64,000 nucleotides of DNA from an uncultured Lentisphaerota bacterium (GTDB taxonomy: Bacteria; Verrucomicrobiota; Kiritimatiellia; CAIQIC01): NCBI GenBank assembly GCA_903896925.1, contig CAITZM010000119.1:28903-92902 (forward strand). Reading direction: 5' to 3'. A program made the translations under genes and the position numbers. The notes beneath the pieces were generated by a model, which worked only from the letters and a program-made list of their open reading frames with translations, was not told the DNA's origin and did not search any database. This document shows, in pieces, positions 1 through 8,570 of this stretch. The first letter of the stretch is position 1, and every line of letters begins with the position of its first letter.

Positions 1-170
1 GCGGTGCAGCCGGATCGTGTTGGTCGTCATGCTGTCGTTTCCTTTCCATCTGCGCGCGCCTGCGGCGAACGCTACGCTGCGCAACGTACCGGCGCGGCCG
101 GGGCTTGTCCAGTCGACGGTGCGGATTGGCCAGGGGTGTCGCACCGGCCGCGGCCGGGGGGAAAGAGAAG

Positions 171-262
171 AATTAACCACCGAGGTCACAGAGGAAGCCG
201 GAGGACACGGAGGTGGGAACCTCTGCGAACCTCTTTCCGACCTCTGTGCCCTCTGTGGTTAA
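171..262. repeat. CACAGAGG-type inverted repeat, copy 1
   Basis: The left arm begins ttaaccaccgaggtcacaga. The right arm ends ccctctgtggttaa. The arms are near-complementary, and the interior repeats gaggacacggagg / cctctgc units. Two more copies of this family lie at 1246-1440 and 19364-19525. It codes for nothing visible and could form a long hairpin in RNA. Confidence 0.75.
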
Positions 263-311
263 GTCCGCTTGGCGCCGGTGTCAGAAATCTGGCCTGGGCG
301 CCAAAAAGGGC

Positions 312-339
312 TTGAGGATGGGGCAGAAGAGGCTAAAAC
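312..339 (+). promoter_or_regulatory. putative promoter of the LTxxQ-like protein gene
   Basis: TTGAGG (312-317) is followed after 16 bases by TAAAAC (334-339), which is preceded by GGC. The GCTAAAA string matches the TGCTAAAA and TGCTAG motifs seen upstream of other genes here. The site ends 33 bases before the start codon. This is pattern-based inference only. Confidence 0.35.
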
Positions 340-372
340 CCTGCGCAGCGGGACCTATCCGGGAGAAAGTTT

Positions 373-1227
373 ATGCAACGTCAAACCATAGTGCTGTTGG
401 GCCTGGCGGCGGTGCTGGTAGGCGGGGCCGTCACGATGTGGAGCTTGAGGGGGCCGGCGTCGGGATCCAAGGTTGGCGCGGAGCCGGCAACGCAGCCGAA
501 AGCGCCCGGGGCCCCAGCCAAAGACGGGCGGGCGAAAACCGCCCATGCCGGCGACGTGGCCCGCTGGGCCAACGTGGCGTCCGCCGGGAAGCCGGCCGCG
601 GCGCCCGCCGGCGAGGAGCGCGGCTTCAGCCTCGGCCGGGGCATGGTGGACGGCATCCGGCAGCGGGTGGAGGCGAAGCTGGCCGACCTGAAGGTGCGGC
701 TGCACCTGACCGACCAACAGATGCAACTGGCCTCGCAAATGATCGACCAGAAGCTGGCCCTGGCGACCCCGCTGGTGGAGAAGATCTTCGAGGGCAAGGA
801 CAGCAAGGAAATCAACGAGGCGCTGGCCGGCCTCTATGACAGCGCCCAGGCCGACCTGCAGCGGCTGTTCTCTCCCGAGCAGTGGGCGGACTATCAGAAG
901 GCCCAGACGGAGGAACGGCAAAGCCAGGCCGACCGCATGGCCGCCGCCGATCTCGACCGCATGAAGAAATCCCTGCAGCTGACCGACCAGCAGCACGAGG
1001 CGGCCTACGCCGCCCTGTATCAATCCTCGCTCGATTTTCTCCAGCAGACCCAGAGCGGGCTCCGTCCGCCGGCGGATCTGCCCCAGTTTGTGGAGCAGAC
1101 CGCCCAGGCCAAGACCGATGCGCTCCGCCCGGTGCTCACCGCCGAGCAGTTTGAAAAGTACGACGCCGGCGTGAAAAAATATGTGCGCGGCGTCCAAGGC
1201 TTCTTAAACGCGCCGGCCAATCCCTAG
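373..1227 (+). CDS. membrane-anchored LTxxQ-like helical protein
   Basis: This 284-residue protein has an N-terminal hydrophobic segment (about residues 4-24) that can act as an uncleaved anchor or signal. An alanine/proline-rich linker follows (about 30-85). The rest is a long, charged, helical region. Two LTDQQ motifs, in VRLHLTDQQ and KSLQLTDQQ, resemble the LTxxQ signature of Spy/CpxP-type periplasmic proteins, but the protein is about twice their length and the match is short. The ATG follows GGGAGAAAG at good spacing. Its role is unknown. A periplasmic stress or chaperone-like job is only a guess from the motif. It stands alone between repeats. Confidence 0.6.
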   Translation: MQRQTIVLLGLAAVLVGGAVTMWSLRGPASGSKVGAEPATQPKAPGAPAKDGRAKTAHAGDVARWANVASAGKPAAAPAGEERGFSLGRGMVDGIRQRVEAKLADLKVRLHLTDQQMQLASQMIDQKLALATPLVEKIFEGKDSKEINEALAGLYDSAQADLQRLFSPEQWADYQKAQTEERQSQADRMAAADLDRMKKSLQLTDQQHEAAYAALYQSSLDFLQQTQSGLRPPADLPQFVEQTAQAKTDALRPVLTAEQFEKYDAGVKKYVRGVQGFLNAPANP

Positions 1228-1245
1228 CCCCGGGTGGGTGGAGGA

Positions 1246-1440
1246 AAAATTAACCACAGAGGTCACAGAGGCAGCCGGAGGGCACAGAGAAGGAGTGAAA
1301 TAGCCACAAAAGTACGCAGAGATCACAAAGATTTTCTTTGAGCTCTTTGAGCCCTTTCGTGGCTAATTCCTCTCCTCTGCGAACCTCATTCCGACCTCCC
1401 TGCCCTGAGCGGAGTCGAAGGGCGTGTCCTCTGTGGTTTT
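1246..1440. repeat. nested CACAGAGG / CACAAAAG inverted repeat, copy 2
   Basis: The outer arms (aaccacaga... / ...tctgtggttt) enclose an inner inverted repeat at 1302-1365 (tagccacaaaag / ctttcgtggcta). The 19364-19525 copy has the same nesting. Between the inner and outer right arms, 1399-1422 holds a reverse copy of the CCCTTCGAC...CTCAGGGCAGG repeat, which also occurs inside two coding genes here. The element fills the gap between convergent genes, so it may act as a bidirectional transcript-end hairpin (inference). Confidence 0.75.
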
Positions 1441-1441
1441 C

Positions 1442-2419
1442 TTATGTTCCGGCGACGATCTGGGCGAGGCGCTGGTGATGCTCGGCGGGGGTCAGGCTGC
1501 CGCCTTCGATCGTCATCCAGCCGCTGTACCCAATCGCCTCGAGTGCGCCGCGGACCTTTCCCCAGTTGACGCTGCCGTCGCGGATGTTGACGAACTTGCC
1601 GTCGCCGCCGGGCGCGTCGTTGAGCTTGAAGTCCTTCACATGGCACTTGGCGATCAGCTGGCCGAGCGCGCGGATCCAGTCCTCCGGCGGCGCGTACTTG
1701 ACGTGGTTGCCGATGTCGAAGTAGGCGCGCAGCCACGGGCTCTGGAAGCTGCCGACGAAGTTCGCAAAGATATCCGGCTTCACCCACAGGTTGTTCCAGA
1801 CGTTCTCATGCGCGATGACCACACCGGCCTTCTTGGCGACGGGGATCAACTGCTCGAACGCCTTGCGCGTGGCGTCGATCGCCACGTTGTGCGCCGCGAT
1901 GTAGTCGGCATAGGGCGCGTTGTCGCCGGCGACGCATTTTTGGATGCGCCCGGTCTTGGCGTCGAACTCGAACTGGAACTCGCGCGGCTTGGGCAACTTC
2001 ATCCCGCCGCCCCCGATGCGGCAGGGGACAACGAGCAACGCGTCGGCGCCATAGGCCTGCGAAACCTGCAACGCCGTCGTGATGTTGGCGACGCCCTCAT
2101 CGAATTTCTTCCCGTCGTTGAGTTGCGCCCAACCGAACAGGACACTGTGGATTTTCAGGCCCATTTTTTCCGCCAGCGCGCGCGCGGTGGCCGCCTGCTC
2201 TGGCGTGACCTTCCACGCGCTGGACTCCATGCCGTCGTAGCCGGCTGCCTTCAGCTCCGCCAGGTATTTCTCGTCGGGCAGGCCGTGGATCAGCGCCGTC
2301 TTCAGCGTGGTCTTGAACTTCGGCTCGGCGGCGCGGGTCGCGCAGAATGCGCCTGCGCCCAAGGCGCCGGCCGCCGCGGCGGTGGTCATGAGGAATTGGC
2401 GTCGGGTTTGTGGGGTCAT
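1442..2419 (-). CDS. Tat-exported sugar phosphate isomerase/epimerase-like TIM barrel
   Basis: This 325-residue protein starts with a twin-arginine signal (RRQFLMTTAAAAGALGAGAF), so it is predicted to fold before export. The mature part has the xylose-isomerase-like TIM-barrel pattern: LKAAGYDGMES, a GADALLVVP strand, VVIAHENVWN, and a late AYFDIGNHVKY and CHVKDFKLND, carrying the usual Glu, Asp and His metal ligands. Such proteins isomerise or epimerise sugars or polyols, but the substrate cannot be read from sequence. It lies 12 bases downstream of the Gfo/Idh/MocA gene, behind AAGGAG, and is surely co-transcribed with it. The pair probably oxidises and rearranges a sugar in the periplasm. 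Confidence 0.85.
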   Translation of the reverse strand: MTPQTRRQFLMTTAAAAGALGAGAFCATRAAEPKFKTTLKTALIHGLPDEKYLAELKAAGYDGMESSAWKVTPEQAATARALAEKMGLKIHSVLFGWAQLNDGKKFDEGVANITTALQVSQAYGADALLVVPCRIGGGGMKLPKPREFQFEFDAKTGRIQKCVAGDNAPYADYIAAHNVAIDATRKAFEQLIPVAKKAGVVIAHENVWNNLWVKPDIFANFVGSFQSPWLRAYFDIGNHVKYAPPEDWIRALGQLIAKCHVKDFKLNDAPGGDGKFVNIRDGSVNWGKVRGALEAIGYSGWMTIEGGSLTPAEHHQRLAQIVAGT

Positions 2420-2431
2420 GCTTGTGCTCCT

Positions 2432-3751
2432 TTATCCGTTGAGGGTCCAGCCGTCGCGGTAGGTCTTGCGGATGAACCCGTCGGCCTCGGGACAGTTGGT
2501 CGCCTTGAGGTTCGCGGCGTCCCACTGCAGTTTCTTGCCGGCGCGGTAGGCGACGAGCGCGAGCAGGTTGTGCTCGATGAGCGTGCCGGCGTAGTCGAAG
2601 TTGCACAGCGTCGGGCTGCCGGTCTTGCAGGCGTTGATCCATTCCTGGTGGTGGCCGACCGAGGGCGGGATCAGGCTCGCCTCCGTGGGCGCGTGGTACT
2701 TGGTCATGTTGCTCTTCGGCACCAGGATGCGCAGGTCGTAGTCGGCCACGAGCGTGCCCTCGGTGCCCTTGAAGATGTGGCCCTTGAAGAGCTTCTCGCG
2801 GTCGAACGCGCTGTTCGGCATGCCGGGCTTCTTGCCGCCGTCATACCAGTAGACCTTCACGGCGGGCCGCTTGTCGGTCGCGGGATGCTCCCACGTCGCG
2901 GTGAGCCACTCGGGGCAGGTGTCCGGGTTGACGGGCGTGCCGGTGGCCTCGCACGAGGTCGGGAAGCGCAGGTCGAACGCCCACCAGGCGAGGTCCATCA
3001 TGTGGCTGCCCATGTCGCCGATCTGGCCGCTGCCGAAATCCCAGAAGCGGTTCCACGCGAGGCAGCCGCCCATGTAGCCGGCGTTGTAGGGGTGCTCGCG
3101 GCTCGGCCCGAGCCAGAGGTCCCAGTTCAGGTGCGCCGGCACCGGTTCCGCGGGCAGATACGAACCGCCCTTGGGCAGGCGGCTGCACCAGACGCGCGCC
3201 TCCTGGGGCGTGCCGATCGCGCCGTCGCGGATCAGTTCGACCACGCGCCGGAAGTTGTCGCTGGCGTGGATCTGCGTCCCCATCTGCGTCGCCAGCTTGC
3301 CCTTGTGCTTCAGGTAGGTTTCGCGCACGAGTCGCGCCTCGTGCACGGAATTGGCCAGCGGCTTCTCGCAGTAGACGTGCAGCCCGCGGTTCATCGCCCA
3401 GATGTTGACGAACGCGTGCGTGTGGTCGGTGGTGGCGCAGACGACCGCGTCGAGGCCCTTGTGCTCAAGGCACAGGCGCCAGTCCACGTAGGTCTTGGCG
3501 TTGGGGTATTTCTTGGCGGCGGCCGCCAGGTTGTTCGCGTTCAGGTCGCAGAGCGCGACGATGTTCTCGCTGCTGACGCCCGCGAGGTCGCCCGCGCCGC
3601 GGCCGCCCACGCCGATCACGGCGATGTTCAGCTTGTTGTTGGGCAACTCGGCCCCGCGCGCCCGGCTGAACGGCAATATCAGCAAGCCCGCCCCCATGCC
3701 CATGCCCGCCCGCAACAGCGTCCGTCGACTGATCTGACCCGATGCCTTCAT
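2432..3751 (-). CDS. Tat-exported Gfo/Idh/MocA family oxidoreductase
   Basis: This 439-residue protein begins with a twin-arginine signal (SRRTLLRAGMGMGAGLLILP). A Rossmann nucleotide-binding motif follows (IAVIGVGGRGAGDLAG), then the family's GLHVYCEKPLANSVHEAR segment with the conserved EKP lysine. The C-terminal part has the usual alpha/beta substrate domain (WDFGSGQIGDMGSHMMD). These enzymes are NAD(P)-dependent sugar or polyol dehydrogenases, and exported members often carry a tightly bound cofactor. I chose the ATG at 3751 because CAGGAGA precedes it and the signal peptide begins there. An upstream in-frame extension has no such support. It is the first gene of a two-gene operon. Confidence 0.92.
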   Translation of the reverse strand: MKASGQISRRTLLRAGMGMGAGLLILPFSRARGAELPNNKLNIAVIGVGGRGAGDLAGVSSENIVALCDLNANNLAAAAKKYPNAKTYVDWRLCLEHKGLDAVVCATTDHTHAFVNIWAMNRGLHVYCEKPLANSVHEARLVRETYLKHKGKLATQMGTQIHASDNFRRVVELIRDGAIGTPQEARVWCSRLPKGGSYLPAEPVPAHLNWDLWLGPSREHPYNAGYMGGCLAWNRFWDFGSGQIGDMGSHMMDLAWWAFDLRFPTSCEATGTPVNPDTCPEWLTATWEHPATDKRPAVKVYWYDGGKKPGMPNSAFDREKLFKGHIFKGTEGTLVADYDLRILVPKSNMTKYHAPTEASLIPPSVGHHQEWINACKTGSPTLCNFDYAGTLIEHNLLALVAYRAGKKLQWDAANLKATNCPEADGFIRKTYRDGWTLNG

Positions 3752-3800
3752 GTCTGTTCTCCTGATTGATTCGGATGCACCGACGAAAACCGACCGCAGG

Positions 3801-3829
3801 CTTCTAGCACACCGCGCCAGCAAAAACAG
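3801..3829 (-). promoter_or_regulatory. putative promoter of the oxidoreductase operon
   Basis: On the minus strand, GTGC-TAGAAG (hexamer 3806-3801) lies about 50 bases upstream of the ATG. CTGTTT (3829-3824) sits 17 bases further upstream. The string GGTGTGCTAGAAGCC is nearly identical to GGTGTGCTAAAAGCC ahead of the gene starting at 8040. That shared string is what supports the call, because the -35 hexamer is weak. Confidence 0.4.
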
Positions 3830-3872
3830 GAAAATTTCGCGCGCGCCGGTCCGGTATTCCAAGGGTGGCAAG

Positions 3873-3944
3873 CGGCTCGCGGGGACGCTCGCCCTCCCAT
3901 CAGCTGAACCGATACGGTGGGAGGGTGAGCGTACTCGCGAGCCG
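3873..3944. repeat. CGGCTCGCG inverted repeat
   Basis: Two 27-base arms (3873-3899 and 3918-3944) are almost exact reverse complements. They begin cggctcgcgg and end actcgcgagccg. Fragments of the same family occur near 12290 (gcgtcctcgcgagccgcc) and 25770 (acggctcgcgagtacgctcg). It lies between two minus-strand transcription units, so it may end the upstream transcript (inference). Confidence 0.75.
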
Positions 3945-3986
3945 CCTTCAGATAGAGAGGTCGCTACGTCGCATTCGTGTCAGCGA

Positions 3987-4946
3987 TTATTTCAGTTTGC
4001 CCTGCGCGAGCGCGACGGCGCCCCAGAGCGGCGCATCGTCGGAGAGCCCGGCGGGTACAATCTCGACGCGCATCTGCGGCAGCGAGTTCGCGCGCGCCGC
4101 CTCCCGCAGTGCGGCCCACCAGGCCGGGCCGGATTTCGAGACGCCGCCGCCGACCACGACGCGCTCGGGGTTGACCAATGAGATCGCGGAGCCGATGCCG
4201 AAGCCCAGCGCGCGGGCCGCGGCGAGCAGCACATCGGTGGCGAGCGGGTCGCCGGCCTGTGCGGCGCGGGCAACGAGTTCGCCGGTGACGCGCGCGATAT
4301 CGCCGCCAGCCAGTTCGCGCAGCAGCACACCCGCGCCCGGTTCGGCGCGCAGCCGTACCTGGGCGACGGCCGCGAACGCGGGGCCGCACGCCATGGCCTC
4401 GACGCAGCCATGGCGGCCGCAGACGCAGAGCGGGCCGTGCGGATCGACCAGCGTGTGGCCGATCTCGCCCGCCATGCCGTCGGCGCCGGCGAAAATCTTT
4501 CCGTCGAATACCCAGCCGCCGCCGACGCCGGTGCTGACCGTGACATAAAGCAGGCTCGCGCAGCCGGTGCCCGCGCCGAAGGCGTATTCGCCCAACGCGC
4601 CGACGTTCGCGTCGTTCGCCATCGCGGCGGGTGCGCCCAGTTCGGCTTCGAGCTGGTCGCAGAGCGCGACGTTTTCCCAGCCGGGGATGTGGTGCGAAAG
4701 AAAGACCAGCCGGCCGGTGCTGTCGACCGGACCGCCGAAGCTGATGCCGATCGCGGCGGGCCGCGCGCCACCGAGCAGCCGGCGGGCGAGGGCGAGCATT
4801 GCGGCGCGCTCGTAGGCGCCGTCATGCTGCGGCGGCGAGACGCTGCGCTCGAGCGCGAGCCAGCGGCGCTCGCCGGCGCGCACGGTTGCCGCGGTCAGCT
4901 TGGTGCCGCCATAGTCCAGGGCCAGGATCAGGTTGTTGTCGGGCAT
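3987..4946 (-). CDS. ROK family sugar kinase
   Basis: This 319-residue cytoplasmic protein has the ROK/actin-like ATPase fold. It has an N-terminal phosphate-binding loop (LALDYGGTKLTAA), an ANDANVGALGEY segment with the catalytic Asp, TVSTGVGGGWV, and the diagnostic ROK zinc motif CVCGRHGCVEAMACG. ROK kinases phosphorylate free hexoses such as glucose, N-acetylmannosamine or fructose. The absence of an N-terminal helix-turn-helix domain argues against a repressor. It begins seven bases after the large glycosidase-like gene, behind GAGGACCC, so it may phosphorylate a sugar that protein's pathway releases. Its exact substrate is not visible. Confidence 0.93.
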   Translation of the reverse strand: MPDNNLILALDYGGTKLTAATVRAGERRWLALERSVSPPQHDGAYERAAMLALARRLLGGARPAAIGISFGGPVDSTGRLVFLSHHIPGWENVALCDQLEAELGAPAAMANDANVGALGEYAFGAGTGCASLLYVTVSTGVGGGWVFDGKIFAGADGMAGEIGHTLVDPHGPLCVCGRHGCVEAMACGPAFAAVAQVRLRAEPGAGVLLRELAGGDIARVTGELVARAAQAGDPLATDVLLAAARALGFGIGSAISLVNPERVVVGGGVSKSGPAWWAALREAARANSLPQMRVEIVPAGLSDDAPLWGAVALAQGKLK

Positions 4947-4953
4947 GGGGTCC

Positions 4954-7900
4954 TCACGGTTTCGTCACCGGCTCCAGCACCGCGCCGCAGAGCAGCGCCT
5001 TGCCGGCCACCGGCGTCAGCGTCACGGTCACGCAGCCGGGCCGGGCGAGCTGCACCGGCCAGCTGCGCTCGAAGACGCGGGCCTTGCCGCCGGTCTCCTT
5101 GAAGAGGTCGATGCGCGCTTCCGGCGCCACCGCCAGCCCGGAGGCGGCGCGGAGATTCTTCACCGCGCGCCACTGCTGGCCGTCGTCGCTGACCAGCACC
5201 TCAAACTGGGGCTGGCGCGCCAGACCGCCGAACCAGGCGAGGCCCAGCCGCTCCAGGGGCACGGTGGGGTCGAGCCGGAACTGGATCCACTCGTCGCGGC
5301 CGCGCGTCGCCCAGCGGGTTTCCAGCTGGCCGTCGGCGGCCGCCGTGGCGGGAAATTCCTTCAGCTCGTGGCTGGCGGTGGCCACCGGCGCGTTCGTGTC
5401 CTTCGCCAGCGCGTCGCACGCGATTTCCTCGATGCTGTTCCAGTCGTTCTGCGCATTGCCGTGGCAGGCGAGGCGCAAGTGGCGCGCTCGCTCCGGCTCG
5501 AACGTATAGGCACTGTCGGCGCCCGCGCCGGTGGTGGCCACGGCGACGCGGAAGATGCGCTGGGCCCCTGCGGTCGACACGGGATCGAGCATGATCAGTT
5601 TCAGGCGGTAGGCGCCCGCCGGCACAACCGCGCTGTCCTTGGGCCCGCCGGCGATCGGCCGCAGCGTCAGCACGAGCTGGTTGGTGCTCTCGATGCCGCT
5701 GAGGTCCAGCGTGCGGGCGCCCGCCGGGCCGAAGGTGTCCGCGCCCGTCTCCGCGGCGCCCAGCGTCTGCCAGAGGCGGTTGCCGGCGCCGATGTGGAAG
5801 GTGAACCGGCCCGGCGCCTGCGCGAGCGGGTCGTGCGAGGTCGGGCCGAAGGCGTAGCGGATGGCCTCCACGCCGAGCTGCTGGCGCAGGCGCACGATGT
5901 GCGGTAGCCAGCGCGTGTTCATGGATACCACCAGGCCTTGCTCGCCGCGCGTGATGCCGCCGAGCGCGCTGAACTTGGCAAACTGTTCGATCACCGGTTC
6001 CGGCTTGCACTCCGCCAGCGCCGCGCGCGCGCCGGCCAGGTCGCCGGCCTTGAGCAGGGCCTGCGCCCGCTGGTAGGCGTCGTGGTTCAGGAAGAACGCG
6101 CGGATGAATTCCTCCAGGCCCTTGTAGTAGTTCACCCGGTTGCGCTGCTCCGGCGTCAGCTGCGACGGGTCCACCGCCGCGAGCAACTGGAGCCGCTCGG
6201 TGCAACCGGTCACGACCTGCGCGACGTTGGTCAGGGGCCGGTCGATAAAGTGGTCGCTCGTCTCGCGGGCGAACTTCGGCGCGTCGGTGACCCAGCGCTC
6301 AAGGTATCCGCCCAGCGGCGCGCCGAACGCCCGCGCGGCCATGTCATCGCACGTGGCGCGCAGCGGGCGGTCCCGGGTCGCGGTCCAGACCTGCTCGGCG
6401 TGGCTCTTGAAGAACAGGTCCAGCGGCCGCGTGGTCCAGTGGATGATGCCGTAGCCGCAGGCCTTGGCCTCGGTCAGCCTGGTGTAAAAATCGGGGAAGG
6501 GCGTGTAGGGCCGGCCGATGTAGTTGCCGTCGTCGTGGTGCGCCCAGATCACCGGGATGACCGCGCGGTGGGCGCCGACCTCGGCCAGGAGCTGCCGCTT
6601 CTCGGCGGTACCGAGCTTCGAGTCGTCGTGCAGCACGCCGTAGTCGAGGCCGATGAGCTTGACCTGCGGCGGCAGGAAGAGGTCGGCGCCCGGCAGGAAG
6701 GCGAAGTTCCAGGTGCCCGCCGCCAGCTGCACGCGCTCCCGGCCGAGTTCCTTGAGCGCGCGGTCGAAGGCGCGCGTGATTTTGCCGATGGCGAACAGGT
6801 TGTGCGCGTGCCAGTATTTCGCCGCCTCCGGTTTTTGGGCGACCGCCGCATTGAACTCCGCCTGCCAGCTGGCCGGCAGCTCGGCGAGCTTCGCATCCAT
6901 CCACGGCGTGCCGCCGCCGCGGAACCACACCACCAGCGTCGTGATCTGCGGATAGTCCGCGAGCAGCGCCGCGACCTGCGCCTTGTAGTAGGCAAAGCCC
7001 TCCGGCGTCTCCGGGTTCGCCAGCCAGAACGTGTGGTCGCCTTCGCCGCGCACGCCGGTCATGCCGCCGGCTTTCGTCTGGATGGCGAAGCGCGCCGACT
7101 CCGGCAGCGTCCGGATCAGCTCCTGCGGATTGGCCGAGCCGGTGTCCACGTCGTCGGCGAAGAAGACCTCCATCGCGCGACCGCCGGCATAGGCGAAGAC
7201 CCCCTGCATCAGCTTGCGCGCGGCGGCCGCCCGCTGCTCCTCCGGGCCCTGCGCCGCGTCGGCGCCGAAGACCGGCTGGCCGAAGACCGCACCGCCGAAG
7301 ACCCGGCGCACATCGTTGACGTGCATGGTGGACCAGTCGCGGCCGCGGGCCGTGGTGGAGAGGTAGCCGACCGGCTTGGTCTGGCCGTTGAACGTGAAGC
7401 TGACCATCGGGTTGTTGCCGTAGGCGTGGACCATCACCGCGCTGAAGCGCTGCTTCTGTGCCTGCCGGATCCACGTCTGCCACTCCGGCAGGTTCCAGGT
7501 CGAGCAGCCGCTCAGGAAATTATGCCAGTCGAACACCAGCCGGTCCCGCACCAGCGGCGCATCCTCCAGCGCCCAGCCCTCGAAGCTGAACGCGCCCGCG
7601 TGTGGCGGCGGCAGGGCGTCGCCGGAGAGGTAGAAGCCGCAGCCGAGTTTTTCGAGCAGCGCGTAGACGCCGTAGAGCGTGCCGCGCGGATCGGCGCCGG
7701 CGACGATGCCGACGGTGCGCCCGTCCTCGGTGCGCGTGAAGGCCTTGAAGCTGTCCGGAGCGGCGAGGGCCGGGCTGGCGCCGCCGAGGCTGGCGTCGGT
7801 CGCGAGCCCGACGCGGATCACCGCGCCCGTGCCGGGCGCGGTGTCGGTCACGGCGAACTGCACCGCGGGGTAGAGTTGTTGCAGATAGCTGGAGAGCTCC

Positions 7901-8040
7901 GCCGCCGCGAGGCGCACGGTCGGCGCGGCGTGCGGCGCGACGACCACCGGCACCTGCTGCGGCGCCCCGATGGCCTGCGCCCACGCGGCGGACCACAGGC
8001 CGAGAACCAAAACCCAAACCTTGCTGTTGCCCCTGTTCAT
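4954..8040 (-). CDS. large secreted glycosidase-like protein with C-terminal discoidin-like domain
   Basis: This 1028-residue protein starts with a signal peptide (VWVLVLGLWSAAWAQAIGA). Residues of about 25-150 resemble the non-catalytic N-terminal domain of GH67/GH115-type alpha-glucuronidases (AAAELSSYLQQL, TLYGVYALLEKLGCGFYL). A TIM-barrel-like region follows (LVFDWHNF, FSAVMVHAYGNN, VEVFFADDVD-like segments, IIHWTTRPLD), then a helical region. Near residues 840-990 lies an F5/8-type-C (CBM32-like) pattern (SIEEIACDAL, DGQLETRWATRG, EWIQFRLD). The catalytic family is not certain and no catalytic residue is assigned. The ATG at 8040 follows GGAGCGAG. A ROK kinase gene follows immediately. 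Confidence 0.75.
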   Translation of the reverse strand: MNRGNSKVWVLVLGLWSAAWAQAIGAPQQVPVVVAPHAAPTVRLAAAELSSYLQQLYPAVQFAVTDTAPGTGAVIRVGLATDASLGGASPALAAPDSFKAFTRTEDGRTVGIVAGADPRGTLYGVYALLEKLGCGFYLSGDALPPPHAGAFSFEGWALEDAPLVRDRLVFDWHNFLSGCSTWNLPEWQTWIRQAQKQRFSAVMVHAYGNNPMVSFTFNGQTKPVGYLSTTARGRDWSTMHVNDVRRVFGGAVFGQPVFGADAAQGPEEQRAAAARKLMQGVFAYAGGRAMEVFFADDVDTGSANPQELIRTLPESARFAIQTKAGGMTGVRGEGDHTFWLANPETPEGFAYYKAQVAALLADYPQITTLVVWFRGGGTPWMDAKLAELPASWQAEFNAAVAQKPEAAKYWHAHNLFAIGKITRAFDRALKELGRERVQLAAGTWNFAFLPGADLFLPPQVKLIGLDYGVLHDDSKLGTAEKRQLLAEVGAHRAVIPVIWAHHDDGNYIGRPYTPFPDFYTRLTEAKACGYGIIHWTTRPLDLFFKSHAEQVWTATRDRPLRATCDDMAARAFGAPLGGYLERWVTDAPKFARETSDHFIDRPLTNVAQVVTGCTERLQLLAAVDPSQLTPEQRNRVNYYKGLEEFIRAFFLNHDAYQRAQALLKAGDLAGARAALAECKPEPVIEQFAKFSALGGITRGEQGLVVSMNTRWLPHIVRLRQQLGVEAIRYAFGPTSHDPLAQAPGRFTFHIGAGNRLWQTLGAAETGADTFGPAGARTLDLSGIESTNQLVLTLRPIAGGPKDSAVVPAGAYRLKLIMLDPVSTAGAQRIFRVAVATTGAGADSAYTFEPERARHLRLACHGNAQNDWNSIEEIACDALAKDTNAPVATASHELKEFPATAAADGQLETRWATRGRDEWIQFRLDPTVPLERLGLAWFGGLARQPQFEVLVSDDGQQWRAVKNLRAASGLAVAPEARIDLFKETGGKARVFERSWPVQLARPGCVTVTLTPVAGKALLCGAVLEPVTKP

Positions 8041-8072
8041 CTGTCTCGCTCCGGTTGAAAATTGTGTTGCGG

Positions 8073-8101
8073 CTTTTAGCACACCGTCCCCGTGAATGCA
8101 G
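8073..8101 (-). promoter_or_regulatory. putative promoter of the large glycosidase-like gene
   Basis: On the minus strand, GGTGTGC-TAAAAG (hexamer 8078-8073) lies about 35 bases before the start codon. CTGCAT (8101-8096) sits 17 bases further upstream. The motif repeats the sequence ahead of the oxidoreductase operon almost letter for letter. Confidence 0.4.
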
Positions 8102-8528
8102 GGAAAAAGCTTCCGCGGCGGGCAGCGTTTCCGCGGCTGCTGCGAGGGTGAGCTTGTAGGGGCGCAGCTTGCCTGCGCCCAGTGTGCGCTGCACGGGCGA
8201 AAGCGGGTGGCGTTGAAAGGCGCGGCGCGTGTGCGGGTTGCGTTGGGGTTCGCGGGGCTGGAAGCCCCGCCCACGGCAGAAACTTCTGTAGCGGCGGTCC
8301 TATGCGCCGCGGCGGGACCGCTTCAGCTGAGCCGTCGGGCGTGAGTGCTGCACATGGGTCTGCGGCCACGGCAACGCGGTTTACACTATGCGGGGCGGTG
8401 AGGACACCGCCCCTCCCAGCTAGTCAGAGCGGCAGACCTCATTGGTTGGCGATGAGCGTAGGGTGGTACAAGCGAGCATTCACTCCCTGCGGTTCCAGCC
8501 GCCCCCCGTTTCCGGCGCATTATCCACA
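8102..8528. other. repeat-rich intergenic region
   Basis: No gene is supported here. I see several short dyads: a gtaggggcgcagcttgcctgcgcc unit near 8156-8180, a cgcggggctggaagccccgc unit (8252-8271), gtagcggcggtcctatgcgccgc near 8288-8310, and ggcggtgaggacaccgcccc near 8395-8415. The second unit recurs at 54191-54217 and 60189-60214. These look like unrelated short dispersed repeats stacked in one gap. Confidence 0.6.
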
Positions 8529-8568
8529 CCTTGGAAAAACCGGCCGGAACTTTTCCAAGGCTTGGGAA
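8529..8568. repeat. TTCCAAGG palindromic element, copy A
   Basis: The unit ccttggaaaaa, then ccggccgg, then ttttccaaggcttgggaaa closely matches the copy at 41223-41272. It ends three bases before the stop codon of the GH127 gene, so here it lies at a 3' end. It could act as a transcript-end hairpin for that gene. Confidence 0.8.
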
Positions 8569-8570
8569 AT

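Larger units (their letters stand above)
1..372. other. non-coding leader with repeat
   Basis: I see no convincing gene here. The short open frames have no ribosome-binding site or recognisable protein. The stretch holds a CACAGAGG-type inverted repeat (171-262) and, near its end, a promoter-like site for the gene that starts at 373. Confidence 0.5.

Noticed and set aside
1424..3769. Long open frame on the plus strand, antisense to the oxidoreductase and isomerase genes
   Set aside because: It is rich in Arg, Ala, Val and Gly without a recognisable domain, and lies over two clearly real minus-strand genes. In GC-rich DNA such frames arise by chance.
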